From Pseudotabrizicola sp. (lineage in GTDB: Bacteria > Pseudomonadota > Alphaproteobacteria > Rhodobacterales > Rhodobacteraceae), in contig NZ_JAUXOV010000013.1 in NCBI RefSeq assembly GCF_030684215.1, forward strand, positions 1 through 64,000: a stretch of DNA of 64,000 nt. The letters are read 5' to 3'. Each line of letters starts with the position of its first letter. Position 1 is the first letter of the stretch. The notes below the pieces were generated by a model. That model was not told the origin of the DNA. It saw only the letters and a list, made by a program, of their open reading frames with translations, and searched no databases. Of this stretch, positions 45,663 through 54,802 are shown in pieces. The translations under genes and the position numbers were made by a program.

Positions 45663-46076
45663 TCAAATGGCGCGCGACAGAACAAGCGCGTCATCAGACT
45701 CACCGTCTGGCGCGCTGTAATACTGCTTTCGGCGACCCGCCAAAACGAATCCCGCCTGTTCGTAAAGGGCGATGGCCGGTGTGTTGCCGGCGGCGACCTC
45801 CAGGAACGCATGTTTCGCGTCACGTGATCCTGCCTCGGCAAGAAACCCCTGAACCAGCCGTGAGCCAATTCCCCGGCGTTGATTGGTGGGCAAAACGGCC
45901 AATGTCAGCAGCTCCGCTTCTCCGGCCACCGCGCGGCCAAGAAGAAACCCACCCGATTCGGACAGCAGGAAGACATGTGGGCTGTAGAGCAGCGCCTTGA
46001 TTTCAGACGCATTCCAAGGGCGCGGCAGAGTAAAGCAAGCCGCGTGAATGGCTGCAAGCTCTGCTGCCTCAGGCAT
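45663..46076 (-). CDS. rimI: Ribosomal protein S18-alanine N-acetyltransferase
   Basis: A 137-residue GNAT acetyltransferase: LLTLAVLPTNQRRGIGSRLV is the acetyl-CoA-binding motif A (Q/RxxGxG/A) and EVAAGNTPAIALYEQAGF is the RimI-type C-terminal region. It acetylates the N-terminus of ribosomal protein S18. ATG 46076 overlaps the tsaB stop codon (TGATG); the tsaB-rimI pairing is standard and supports the name. Confidence 0.87.
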   Translation of the reverse strand: MPEAAELAAIHAACFTLPRPWNASEIKALLYSPHVFLLSESGGFLLGRAVAGEAELLTLAVLPTNQRRGIGSRLVQGFLAEAGSRDAKHAFLEVAAGNTPAIALYEQAGFVLAGRRKQYYSAPDGESDDALVLSRAI

Positions 46077-46698
46077 CAAGAATCACCGGGGGAGGATCGC
46101 TTGGCGGGGCGGCATCAGCGCCGCGCAGATAGAATGGGGCAGGCCGGGGCTGGGGGCTTGCCAGCCGCGTTGCAGTGATTCGTGCGATGGCTTCGACAAG
46201 CGGCATCGGCTGTGGCACAGCCTCAGCGTTGAAATCCGCGGCCGCAGACCCAGTGACCGGGCCCGTCCGCACAAAACCGGCCCGCGGCTGCAACCGTGCA
46301 GGCTCTGGCCCGTCTGCGCCGAAATGCTGGGCATAAACCTCATCGCGCCGCGCGTCTTCAACGACCGTCAGGGGGCGCGGCAGGCCATGGGCCAGGGCTT
46401 CAAACCGGGTGACGCCGATGGCGGGCACACCCAAAGACAACGCCAGTCCGCGCGCCGCAGCGACAGAAATGCGGACTCCGGTGAAATTCCCCGGCCCGGT
46501 GCCAACTCCGATCGCGGCAAGATCATGCCAGCCAATCCCGGCCTCGGCCAGAACCTCCTCCAGCAAGGGGATCAGGCGTTCGGCCTGACCCTTTGCCATG
46601 TCTTCTATGTGGATCAGACAGCGGCCATCTGGCAAAAGCAAAGCGGCGGCGCAATGCGCCGCCGATGTGTCGAATGCCAGAATAGTTTCAGGCGGCAA
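46069..46698 (-). CDS. tsaB: tRNA threonylcarbamoyladenosine biosynthesis protein TsaB
   Basis: A 209-residue TsaB with the ASKHA-fold start ILAFDTSAAHCAAALL and the signature GVGTGPGNFTGVRISVAAAR near residues 65-84. It is the platform subunit for TsaD and TsaE in making t6A37 of tRNAs. It overlaps the NifU-like gene's 3' end by 11 bases upstream and rimI downstream. Confidence 0.93.
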   Translation of the reverse strand: MPPETILAFDTSAAHCAAALLLPDGRCLIHIEDMAKGQAERLIPLLEEVLAEAGIGWHDLAAIGVGTGPGNFTGVRISVAAARGLALSLGVPAIGVTRFEALAHGLPRPLTVVEDARRDEVYAQHFGADGPEPARLQPRAGFVRTGPVTGSAAADFNAEAVPQPMPLVEAIARITATRLASPQPRPAPFYLRGADAAPPSDPPPVILDA

Positions 46699-47251
46699 CC
46701 GGGCGCACCTCGGTGACCTCTGGGATATAGTGGCGCAGCAGGTTCTCGATCCCCATTTTCAAGGTCAGAGTCGAAGACGGGCACCCTGCGCAAGCGCCCT
46801 GCATGTGCAGGTAAACCACACCACGTTCAAAGCCGTGAAAGGTGATGTCGCCACCGTCTTGCGCCACTGCAGGACGCACGCGGGTATCCAGCAATTCCTT
46901 GATCTGGCGCACGATATCGCCATCTTCGCCGGTATGCTCGGCATGGCCGCCAGCGGCTTTGGCCTCACCTTCCATCACCGGAGCGCCAGATTGGTAATGC
47001 TCCATGATCGCGCCAAGGATCGCGGGCTTGATGTGCTGCCAATCGGTCTCATCGGTTTTGGTCACGGTCACGAAATCGGTGCCAAAGAACACGCCTGTAA
47101 CACCGCCCGCCGCAAAGATGCGCCTCGCCAGCGGCGATTTATCTGCCGCATCGGCATTCGGAAAATCTGCGGTGCCAAGTTCCAGCACGGTCTGGCCGGG
47201 CAGGAATTTCAGCGTTGCGGGGTTCGGGGTCGACTCAGTCTGGATGAACAT
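46688..47251 (-). CDS. NifU family Fe-S scaffold protein (Nfu type)
   Basis: A 187-residue Nfu protein: Nfu N-terminal domain opening MFIQTESTPNPATLKFLPGQ, and a C-terminal NifU domain with the cluster-binding CAGCPSSTLTLK motif. It carries Fe-S clusters to client enzymes. GGAGATAGCC precedes the ATG, confirming 47251. It is the leading gene of a probable nfu-tsaB-rimI operon. Confidence 0.92.
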   Translation of the reverse strand: MFIQTESTPNPATLKFLPGQTVLELGTADFPNADAADKSPLARRIFAAGGVTGVFFGTDFVTVTKTDETDWQHIKPAILGAIMEHYQSGAPVMEGEAKAAGGHAEHTGEDGDIVRQIKELLDTRVRPAVAQDGGDITFHGFERGVVYLHMQGACAGCPSSTLTLKMGIENLLRHYIPEVTEVRPVAA

Positions 47252-47316
47252 GGCTATCTCCGACAGTTCCACTCGGATATGCGCCTTGAGGGGGCACAAG
47301 TCAACCTTTCGCCCCC

Positions 47317-47508
47317 TTAATCGGTCGCCTCATCCGATCCGAAATAAGCATACATCGTGTCCAGCGCGGTCAGGTCGCGCAGCTTTGAATGCGCATGCTC
47401 GGTGGCTGTAATAGTGCAATAGTCCACCGTGGCGCTTTGTGCGCGCTGAAGCGCGGTAAGTGGCGCGGCGATTTTGTAAAACGTGTTCGGCGATGTAAGA
47501 GCGGTCAT
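47317..47508 (-). CDS. Small conserved hypothetical protein (63 aa)
   Basis: A 63-residue protein beginning MTALTSPNTFYKIAAPLTAL and ending YAYFGSDEATD. It follows AAAGGGGC upstream of ATG 47508. It has no membrane segment and no recognised domain. Position between the stress protein and Nfu genes on the same strand suggests co-transcription. The long upstream extension is not credible. Confidence 0.5.
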   Translation of the reverse strand: MTALTSPNTFYKIAAPLTALQRAQSATVDYCTITATEHAHSKLRDLTALDTMYAYFGSDEATD

Positions 47509-47626
47509 GGCGTAAGCCCCTTTCTGCTCTCCTCCCTGCATTGAACCTATGCCTTGCTGCGTCGCAGCAAAAGGCCAGCTCCTGCATTTCCGTCCTGCGT
47601 CCCGCGCATGGGTCAGCTTGCAGGGG

Positions 47627-48082
47627 TCAGGTAATCCGCTCCAGCCGTTCTTTTGACATCTCGCCGGGAACGATGGTGATTGGAATGGGCAAGCCGCCCG
47701 CATTTTTCGACATCTGGGTGACCAGCGGGCCGGGGCCGGATTTGTCGCTTCCCGCCCCCAAAACCAACACGCCGATCTGCGAATCTTCGTTAACCAGCTT
47801 CAGGATTTCCGAAACCGGGTCACCTTCGCGGATTTCCAGTTCCGGGTTTACCCCCTGTTTGTCGCGCATCCATTTGGCGAACACCTCAAAATGCGCCTCG
47901 ATCCGTTCGCGCGCTTCGGCCCGCATCAGGTCGGCGACCCCCATCCAGTGCTGAAACTCCTCGGGCGGGATGACCGACAAAATCGTGACCCCCGCGCCTG
48001 TATGGGCCGCGCGCAACGCGGCAAAACGCATCGCGTTCAGGCATTCCCGGCTGTCATCCAGCACGACAAGAAACTTCCGCAT
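47627..48082 (-). CDS. Universal stress protein (UspA family)
   Basis: A 151-residue Usp: opening MRKFLVVLDDSRECLNAMRF, then TILSVIPPEEF, and the ATP-binding-type LVLGAGSDKSGPGPLVTQM loop towards the C-terminus. Such proteins bind ATP or act as dimeric stress factors in the cytosol. GGGGAGATC precedes the start. Confidence 0.88.
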   Translation of the reverse strand: MRKFLVVLDDSRECLNAMRFAALRAAHTGAGVTILSVIPPEEFQHWMGVADLMRAEARERIEAHFEVFAKWMRDKQGVNPELEIREGDPVSEILKLVNEDSQIGVLVLGAGSDKSGPGPLVTQMSKNAGGLPIPITIVPGEMSKERLERIT

Positions 48083-48149
48083 GTGTGATCTCCCCAAGCG
48101 GACGCATCATGGCGGATGGCCGGGGGGGCTGGCAAGCCTTTGTCATAGG

Positions 48150-49403
48150 TCAGGCAAACCGCCGGGCAGCATCCAGCGCAAGCCCAGTGCCAACACTGCC
48201 GAACATATCGCCCGTGGTAATCGGCGTGCCCGGCAGGCATCGTGCAACCGCATCGCGCAACACGGGCAGACTGGCCGAACCGCCGGTCATGAAAACCGTG
48301 CCGATATCACGCGGGGCCACGCCAGCCTGCCGCATCACTTCGGCCAGGCCCGAGGTCAGGCGCAAGACAGGCGTGGCCACTGTGTCCTCAAACGCTGTGC
48401 GCGACAGGGGTTTGTCGCGCCCCCCAGTAAAGGTGGCGATGGCGATTTTGGTCTGGCTTTGGTCTGACAGGGTGATCTTTGCGGCCTCGGCTGCCATGGC
48501 CAGTGCGTGACCGTGGCGTTGCTCCAGAACGGACAGCATGCGGTCCAGCAACTCGGGCTGCACCGCGCGCTGGCGCAGTTCCTTGATTTCGCGTGCAACA
48601 CCCGGCGCATACATCGCGTTGATCCGGTGCCAACTTGCCAGATCGAGGTAATAATGCTGTGGCATCGGGGCCTTGCCACCATGCACCAGACTGCCAAGCC
48701 CCAGATCAGGCATGATATGGTCAAGGCTCAGCAGCCGGTCCAGATCGGTGCCGCCCAGCCGCATGCCATGATTTGCCAGAATGTCGCCGCTGCGGTCCGC
48801 CCGCCGCGCACCATCAGGAGAGACGCGGATCACCGAAAAGTCGGTGGTGCCGCCGCCAATATCGACGATCATCACGAGTTCTTCTGCGGTGATCCGGCTT
48901 TCATAATCCAGCGCCGCCGCGATCGGTTCAAATTGAAACCCCACTTGGGTAAACCCCGCCTCACGCGCGATGGCCTCCAGCACATCCTGCGCGGCCTGAT
49001 CGCCCGCCGCATCGTCATCGACGAAATGCACAGGCCGCCCCAGCACCACATGATCGGTGCCGGGCTGTGCCACCTCCAGCTTGGCGCGAAGTTGGCCGAA
49101 GAAGCGCCCGATGATCTGGGTAAAGGCAATAGCCCGGTTGCCGACGCGGGTTTTCTCATGGATCAGGTCCGACCCCAGCGCGCTTTTCAGACCGCGCATC
49201 AGCCGTCCGTCATCGCCCTCGACATAGGCTGCCATCGCGGCACGGCCAAATTGCGGAGGCGCGCCGTCGGCATCCCAGAACACAGCCGAGGGCATGGTAA
49301 CATTGTCACCCTCCAGCGCAATCAGTTGCGCGCCGTTCCCGGCAGGGATTGATACGGTGGAGTTTGAGGTGCCGAAATCCACCCCGCAAACGCGTGCCTG
49401 TGC
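48150..49403 (-). CDS. Hsp70 family (YegD-like) chaperone protein
   Basis: A 417-residue protein with the Hsp70/actin ATPase fold only: CGVDFGTSNSTVSI is phosphate loop 1, VMIVDIGGGTTDFSVI is phosphate loop 2 and GTVFMTGGSASLPVLRDAV is the adenosine motif. The substrate-binding domain of DnaK is missing, as in YegD. The client is unknown. The start MAQARVCGVDFG is chosen over an upstream codon that adds seven unlikely residues. Confidence 0.88.
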   Translation of the reverse strand, partial: AQARVCGVDFGTSNSTVSIPAGNGAQLIALEGDNVTMPSAVFWDADGAPPQFGRAAMAAYVEGDDGRLMRGLKSALGSDLIHEKTRVGNRAIAFTQIIGRFFGQLRAKLEVAQPGTDHVVLGRPVHFVDDDAAGDQAAQDVLEAIAREAGFTQVGFQFEPIAAALDYESRITAEELVMIVDIGGGTTDFSVIRVSPDGARRADRSGDILANHGMRLGGTDLDRLLSLDHIMPDLGLGSLVHGGKAPMPQHYYLDLASWHRINAMYAPGVAREIKELRQRAVQPELLDRMLSVLEQRHGHALAMAAEAAKITLSDQSQTKIAIATFTGGRDKPLSRTAFEDTVATPVLRLTSGLAEVMRQAGVAPRDIGTVFMTGGSASLPVLRDAVARCLPGTPITTGDMFGSVGTGLALDAARRFA

Positions 49404-49463
49404 CATGCTGCCCCCTGATCGCAAGCGGGCGGACGTAAGCCGTTTGGCGGGCGCTGTAAAGGG

Positions 49464-49946
49464 CTAGTCAGCCTCGGCCAGCAGGGCTGCCAGATCAAAG
49501 CGCGCGTTGACCATCGCAAGCGTGCCGCTGGCATCGCGGGGCCATTCGGTCTCGGGCCTGTCCACATACAGCTCCACCCCGTTGCCATCGGGGTCGGTCA
49601 GGTAAATCGCCTCGCTCACCCCATGGTCGGCGGCGCCATCAATTGGCCAGCGCGCCTCGACCAGCCGTTTGAAGACCTGCGCCAGAGCTTTGCGGTCGGT
49701 GAATAGGAACGCGGTGTGATAAAGGCCGGTGTGCCCTGCAGGCGGCGGGGTGCCGCCCGCGCTTTCCCAAGTGTTCAGCCCGATATGGTGGTGATACCCA
49801 CCCGCCGCCAGAAACGCGGCCTGCGGCCCATATCGTTGGGTGACACCAAAGCCCAGCAGACCAGAGTAAAAGCCGATGGCACGGTCGACATCTGCCACTT
49901 TCAGATGGACATGCCCGACGCGGGTTCCGGGGTGAATGCTGCTCAT
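49464..49946 (-). CDS. VOC family (glyoxalase/dioxygenase-like) protein
   Basis: A 160-residue two-module VOC protein: GHVHLKVADVDRAIGFYSGL gives the first metal ligand His and YHTAFLFTDRKALAQVFKRL starts the second module, with DPDGNGVELYVD carrying the C-terminal Glu. Enzyme activity is probable, substrate unknown. CAGGAGGGCAAG precedes ATG 49946. It may share an operon with the Hsp70-like gene downstream. Confidence 0.85.
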   Translation of the reverse strand: MSSIHPGTRVGHVHLKVADVDRAIGFYSGLLGFGVTQRYGPQAAFLAAGGYHHHIGLNTWESAGGTPPPAGHTGLYHTAFLFTDRKALAQVFKRLVEARWPIDGAADHGVSEAIYLTDPDGNGVELYVDRPETEWPRDASGTLAMVNARFDLAALLAEAD

Positions 49947-50035
49947 CTTGCCCTCCTGTGGGCGGTTACTGTGATGTGGTGAACATACGCCATTCGTTGT
50001 CGGTGCCATAGCCACATGTGCGCACAGAAGGTGTG

Positions 50036-50071
50036 AAAAAAGGCCCCCGATCCGGGGACTGGATCGGGGGC
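50036..50071 (-). terminator. Rho-independent terminator of the 349-aa membrane protein gene
   Basis: An 11-bp perfect stem (GCCCCCGATCC and GGATCGGGGGC, loop of 7) is followed on the minus strand by TTTTTT at 50041-50036. It lies about 100 bases after the minus-strand stop at 50174, an ideal terminator position. Confidence 0.9.
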
Positions 50072-50173
50072 GAACAGGCGGGGCTGCGTCGGGGCCGGGG
50101 ATTGACCCGACTGGCAGCAAAGAGGGGGACAGGCCCACCCGTCAACCTCAGGCTTAGCGCGGGTTGGAATCAG

Positions 50174-51223
50174 TCATGTGACACGGGCGCGCAAGGCCCG
50201 GATAAGTGCGGTCTGCACCATGCCTGCCAGAATCAAAGCCAGTGAAATCAACGCGCCGACAAGGCCGACGATCAGGCCAATCGCCGTGTCGCTGATCCGA
50301 ATCGTGGCCCGCAGTAGCCGCGATTTCCCCAAAACCTCGGCCCGCGAGACCGTTTTGGCCCCCAAGGCTTCGGATGCGCGCGCAAGGCGTCTGGCGTCCA
50401 CCGCGTCATCCACCAATGGCAGCAGGTGCAACGCTGGTACCGGCCCGGTGGCGTCGGCCACCCGGCCAAGGTCACTGGCGGTTTCAGCCACCGGGCGCAG
50501 CGCATCGGTTCGCACCAGTGCCACCACATCATCCGCACCGCGCACCTTTGGCAGGTCTGCCCAGCGGATGCCGTCGGTCATGCCATTGGCCAGCCGCGCG
50601 GCCAGCGCAGGTGACAGCCGGCCCATGCCTCGCGCCAGCCGGATCGTTGCCGTTCCGGCCTTCAGCGTCATCGAGGTGCCACCCGACGCCACGATCGCCG
50701 CTGTCGCCCCCAGCCCGATGACCGACAGCCCAAGGTCAAGCTGATCAATCGGCTGGCCCATGCTGTAGTCGGCGCCAGCCTTCACCACCCCCCGCACATC
50801 CTCTACCGGGGTCAGCAGGATCGGGGCCTTGCAGACCAGCGCAGTAGACAGGGTGCAGGTGCTGATATCCCAGAGGCAGCTGAGGCAATCGCCTGACAGC
50901 GCCAAAATGCCCGAGTCTTCTTCCCAGGCTTCGGCGTAGCCCGCAGGCAGGGGGTGGCCCTGTTCGATTGCCACCTCGGCCAGCGCCTGCAAGGACACCC
51001 AGTTGCGTGGCACCTCGGCCAGTCGTACGTTGATCAAAGTGTCAAGCCGTTCAGGGGTCGCCGTGCGCGCCATCATCCGGTCAGTCAACGCCTCGATCTC
51101 GGCGGCTGTGCGGTCGATAATGGGGGTGAGTGCAGGGTTTTGCGCGATCTGGAGGCCAGAGCGCAAGGTCATCGAAAGCGACCCGGCAAACATCAAAAGC
51201 AAGAAGAACCGGGTAAGGCGTTT
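50174..51223 (-). CDS. Conserved membrane protein of unknown function
   Basis: A 349-residue protein with an N-terminal hydrophobic segment (RFFLLLMFAGSLSMTL) and a C-terminal one (AIGLIVGLVGALISLALILA). The middle is mainly helical, has a Cys cluster (SGDCLSCLWDISTCTLSTAL) and a second weakly hydrophobic region. It is probably anchored in the inner membrane at both ends with a periplasmic body. No strong ribosome site separates 51223 from 51238. I recall similar proteins in Rhodobacteraceae, without known function. Confidence 0.65.
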   Translation of the reverse strand, partial: KRLTRFFLLLMFAGSLSMTLRSGLQIAQNPALTPIIDRTAAEIEALTDRMMARTATPERLDTLINVRLAEVPRNWVSLQALAEVAIEQGHPLPAGYAEAWEEDSGILALSGDCLSCLWDISTCTLSTALVCKAPILLTPVEDVRGVVKAGADYSMGQPIDQLDLGLSVIGLGATAAIVASGGTSMTLKAGTATIRLARGMGRLSPALAARLANGMTDGIRWADLPKVRGADDVVALVRTDALRPVAETASDLGRVADATGPVPALHLLPLVDDAVDARRLARASEALGAKTVSRAEVLGKSRLLRATIRISDTAIGLIVGLVGALISLALILAGMVQTALIRALRARVT

Positions 51224-51305
51224 CATTTTGACCAGCATAGCAAGTCAACGGCTCCGCGCACAGTAACATTGGCAAGACCGGGGCGGCGCAATGCCACCCC
51301 GGTGC

Positions 51306-52346
51306 TCAGCGTCGTGACCGGATCATGCCGGTGATGTCATAAACGCGGTCCAGAATCGGCCGTGCAATCGCGTCAGCCCGGTCCGCGCCGTCGCCAAGAA
51401 TCCTGTCGATTTCGGCGGGATCTTGCATCAGACGGTTCATCTCGGTCGTGATCGGTCCCATGACAGATACCGCAAGTTCGGCCAGTTTTGGCTTGAAGGT
51501 GCCAAACTGTGCGCCCGCATTTTCGGTGATCACCTCGGCAGCGGTCATCCCGGCCAAGGCCGCATAGATATTCACCAGATTGCGCGCCTCGGGCCGGTCT
51601 TTCAGCCCGTCAAGGTTATCGGGCAGCGGCTCTGGATCGGTCTTGGCCTTGCGGATTTTGCTGGCAATCGCATCGGCGTCATCGGTCAGGTTGATGCGCG
51701 ACTGGTCCGACGGGTCGGATTTCGACATCTTTTTGGTGCCATCGCGCAAAGACATGACGCGCGTCGCCTCGCCCTCAATCACCGGCTCGACGATGGGAAA
51801 GAAGGCAACGCCGTAGTCATGGTTGAACTTGGCGGCGATGTCGCGGGTCAGTTCCAGATGTTGTTTCTGATCCTCACCCACTGGCACATGGGTCGCATGA
51901 TAGGCCATGATATCGGCGGCCATCAGGGCGGGGTATGCGTAAAGGCCAAGGGAAGCGGCCTCGGCATTCTTTCCGGCCTTATCCTTGAACTGGGTCATCC
52001 GGTTCATCCAGCCCAGACGCGCGACGCAGTTGAACATCCACGCAAGTTCGGCATGGGCCGATACCTGAGACTGGTTGAACAGGATCGACCGCGCCGGATC
52101 AACACCCGAGGCGATAAAGGCCGCCGCGCCTTCGCGGGTTTGCTGGCGCAGCTTGGCAGGGTCTTGCCAGACGGTGATCGCGTGCATGTCCACAAGGCAA
52201 TAAATTGTCTCGATGCCCTCATTCTGCTTTTCGGCAAAACGCTTCAGGGCACCAAGATAGTTGCCAAGGGTCAGGCCGCCCGAGGGTTGGATGCCCGAAA
52301 AAATACGCGCTGGGAAAGCCTGAGGCGTTTGGACCGGCTCGGCCAT
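51306..52346 (-). CDS. trpS: Tryptophan-tRNA ligase
   Basis: A 346-residue class I synthetase: [18 protein letters not shown] contains the HIGH-equivalent TLGN, and [12 protein letters not shown] is the KMSKS loop near residue 200. It charges tRNA(Trp). ATG 52346 is chosen because GGAG lies seven bases upstream. The gene is divergent from the rhomboid-like gene, 90 bases apart. Confidence 0.95.
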   Translation of the reverse strand: MAEPVQTPQAFPARIFSGIQPSGGLTLGNYLGALKRFAEKQNEGIETIYCLVDMHAITVWQDPAKLRQQTREGAAAFIASGVDPARSILFNQSQVSAHAELAWMFNCVARLGWMNRMTQFKDKAGKNAEAASLGLYAYPALMAADIMAYHATHVPVGEDQKQHLELTRDIAAKFNHDYGVAFFPIVEPVIEGEATRVMSLRDGTKKMSKSDPSDQSRINLTDDADAIASKIRKAKTDPEPLPDNLDGLKDRPEARNLVNIYAALAGMTAAEVITENAGAQFGTFKPKLAELAVSVMGPITTEMNRLMQDPAEIDRILGDGADRADAIARPILDRVYDITGMIRSRR

Positions 52347-52436
52347 TGTGGTCTCCATCTGGATAAAGCTGCTGCGCTGGCGTAATCCATGGGCAAGGGG
52401 GCGTCAATCGGGACCGACCCCGCGCCGGAGAACGCC

Positions 52437-53123
52437 ATGCAAGACCTCAACGCCGCCCCAATTAACCCGCTGCCGCTGGTGGTCTGGGTGCTTGCCCTGC
52501 CGATCATCGCTATGGAGTTGGTGCTAAGTGCCGCAGGCGCCGGGTTGCTGGGCGGGGCCGAGGGGATTGGCTGGCGTTTGCAGGCGCTGGAACGCTTTGC
52601 CTTTTCACCGGACCTGATGCGCTATTTTCTGGACACCGGGCAGTTTCCGCTCGACGGGGTGCACAGGCTGGTCAGCTATCCGTTTGTGCATGGCAATCTG
52701 ACCCATGTGGTCTTTGTGGTCGTTATCCTGCTGGCGCTGGGCAAGATGGTGGGTGAGGTGTTCCGCTGGTGGGCAGTCCTGCTGATCTTTTTCACCTCGG
52801 CTGTTGTAGGGGCCTTGGTCTACACTTTGGTTCTGCCGGGGGTCCGGGCACCGCTAATCGGTGGCTATCCGGCAGTTTACGGGTTGATCGGCGGGTTTAC
52901 CTTCTTGCTTTGGGTCAATCTGGCGGCGGTCGGGGCTAACAAATTCCGGGCCTTTACGTTGATCGGGTTCTTGTTGGGCATTCAGCTTTTGTTTGGGCTG
53001 CTGTTTGGCGGGGGATATCAATGGGTGGCCGACCTGACCGGGTTTGCGACAGGGTTTGTGCTATCGTTCGTGGTCAGCCCCGGCGGTTGGGCGCGGGTTT
53101 TGGAAAAAGTGCGTCAGCGGTAG
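52437..53123 (+). CDS. Rhomboid-like membrane protein lacking the protease residues
   Basis: A 228-residue membrane protein with six or seven hydrophobic helices in the rhomboid order and the conserved TM2 segment PFVHGNLTHVVFVVVILLAL. However, the GxSG motif is GYPA (GGYPAVYGLIGG), so Tyr replaces the catalytic Ser, and the expected TM6 His position is Asp (VADLTGFATGF). It should therefore be a pseudoprotease, perhaps acting in membrane-protein handling. GGAGAACGCC precedes ATG 52437. Confidence 0.75.
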   Translation: MQDLNAAPINPLPLVVWVLALPIIAMELVLSAAGAGLLGGAEGIGWRLQALERFAFSPDLMRYFLDTGQFPLDGVHRLVSYPFVHGNLTHVVFVVVILLALGKMVGEVFRWWAVLLIFFTSAVVGALVYTLVLPGVRAPLIGGYPAVYGLIGGFTFLLWVNLAAVGANKFRAFTLIGFLLGIQLLFGLLFGGGYQWVADLTGFATGFVLSFVVSPGGWARVLEKVRQR

Positions 53124-53254
53124 GTGCCCTCTGTGCTGCGTTTGCCTTTCCAACATTAAATCAAGTGGTTGGTTTTTCGCTAAGGCATTTCCCTTTGTGG
53201 CCGGTCATCCAGCCCTGCGGCTTCGATCGCGGGGAAGCCCGGATGGAGGCCGGG

Positions 53255-54802
53255 TCAGTTCGGTTTGCGGGTGAGCCCGGCCTTGAAATCCGAGAGCCGG
53301 AACGCGCCGATCATCGCACCAATGGCAAAATAGCTGACAATGCCGGCGCTGATGAGCAAGGCCAGACCCAGATAGCGCAGACCGTCGGTTCCCAGCATCG
53401 GGCCAAGCATGGTCATGGCACCAAACAACACTACCCCCATCGCAAAGGCCGCCAGCACGATCCGCCATGACCTGGTGCGGAACCGGTCGTCAAACTGCGC
53501 CTCTGGCCCCATGCCGCGACTACCGCGCCAAAGTTGCCAGACCATCACCCATGCGGAAAGCGTGGTCGCCAGCGCTGCCGCGACAAAACCGATCACCGGC
53601 ATCAGGCCAATGGCAATCGCAGCATTGATCACCATGCATATCACGGCATAGCGGAATGGGCGTCGCGTATCCTCGCGCGCATAATACAGCGGTTGCAGGA
53701 CCTTCTGAAACACAAAGGCAGGCAGGCCCAGACCATAGGCGGCCAGCGCCATGGCGGTATTGGCGGTATCATCGGGACCAAAGGCTCCGCGCTGGAACAG
53801 CACCGCGCACAGCGGCATAGCGATGACCACTAGCGCCACCGCCGCCGGAAATGTCAGTGCCAGCGCAAATTCTGTCCCGCGATTAAAACTGTCTCGCCCG
53901 CCCTGTGCATCGCCTGCCCGCAACCGCCGAGACAGGTCGGGAAGCAGCACCGTGCCGATCGCAATGCCGACCACGCCCAAGGGCAACTGATACAGTCGGT
54001 CGGCATAGGACAGCCAGGCCACCGCGCCTTCGGTGAAGCTGGCGACCTGGCGGCCCACCAACAGGTTGATCTGGATGACGCCACCCGCCAGCACGGCAGG
54101 GGCGGCGACGATGAACAGGTGTTTCAGCTCTGGCGTCATCTTCGGCCATGACGGAACCAGTGCAAAGCCGACGCGCGACGCCGCCCACCATGTAAAGGCG
54201 AATTGAGCCACCCCCGTCACCGGCACCGTCCACGCCAGTGTCAGCCCCATATCCCAGCCAAAATGATTGGCCAGCAGCATGGAAGCGATAAACATCAGGT
54301 TCATCAGCACTGGCACAAAAGACGCTTCGGTAAAGCGGCCAAAGGCGTTCAGCACGCCCGAGAGCAGGGCCACAAGGCTGATGAACAGGATATAGGAAAA
54401 CCCGATCCGGCCATAAAGCACCGCCAGATCAAAGCGTTCGTCGCCTGCAAAACCTGATGCCATCGCCCAGACCAGCCATGGCATTGCCAGCGTGCCCAGT
54501 AGTGAAAAAACGATCAAAATACCCGCAAGCCCGCTGAACGCATCGCGGGCAAAGCCCTTTGGGTCTTCGCCGCCTTCAAGCTTTTTGGCAAACATCGGCA
54601 CAAAGGCCATGTTGAAAGCGCCTTCGGCAAAAAACCGGCGGAACATGTTGGGCAATGAAAATGCGATCAGAAACGCCTCGGCCACCGGGCCTGCGCCCAG
54701 GAATGCAGCCATCATAATGTCGCGGGCAAAGCCTGCGCCGCGTGACAGCAGCGTCCAGCCGCCGACCACCATGATCGAGCGGATCAGGCGGATTGGTTTC
54801 AT
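53255..54802 (-). CDS. murJ: Lipid II flippase MurJ
   Basis: A 515-residue polytopic membrane protein with about 14 helices and the MurJ signature: ARDIMMAAFLGAGPVAEAFL at the N-terminus, FAEGAFNMAFVPMFAKKLE, and PLGVVGIAIGTVLLPDLSRR in the middle. It moves lipid II across the inner membrane for peptidoglycan synthesis. The start overlaps the glnD stop codon by four bases, so glnD and murJ are coupled. Confidence 0.94.
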   Translation of the reverse strand: MKPIRLIRSIMVVGGWTLLSRGAGFARDIMMAAFLGAGPVAEAFLIAFSLPNMFRRFFAEGAFNMAFVPMFAKKLEGGEDPKGFARDAFSGLAGILIVFSLLGTLAMPWLVWAMASGFAGDERFDLAVLYGRIGFSYILFISLVALLSGVLNAFGRFTEASFVPVLMNLMFIASMLLANHFGWDMGLTLAWTVPVTGVAQFAFTWWAASRVGFALVPSWPKMTPELKHLFIVAAPAVLAGGVIQINLLVGRQVASFTEGAVAWLSYADRLYQLPLGVVGIAIGTVLLPDLSRRLRAGDAQGGRDSFNRGTEFALALTFPAAVALVVIAMPLCAVLFQRGAFGPDDTANTAMALAAYGLGLPAFVFQKVLQPLYYAREDTRRPFRYAVICMVINAAIAIGLMPVIGFVAAALATTLSAWVMVWQLWRGSRGMGPEAQFDDRFRTRSWRIVLAAFAMGVVLFGAMTMLGPMLGTDGLRYLGLALLISAGIVSYFAIGAMIGAFRLSDFKAGLTRKPN

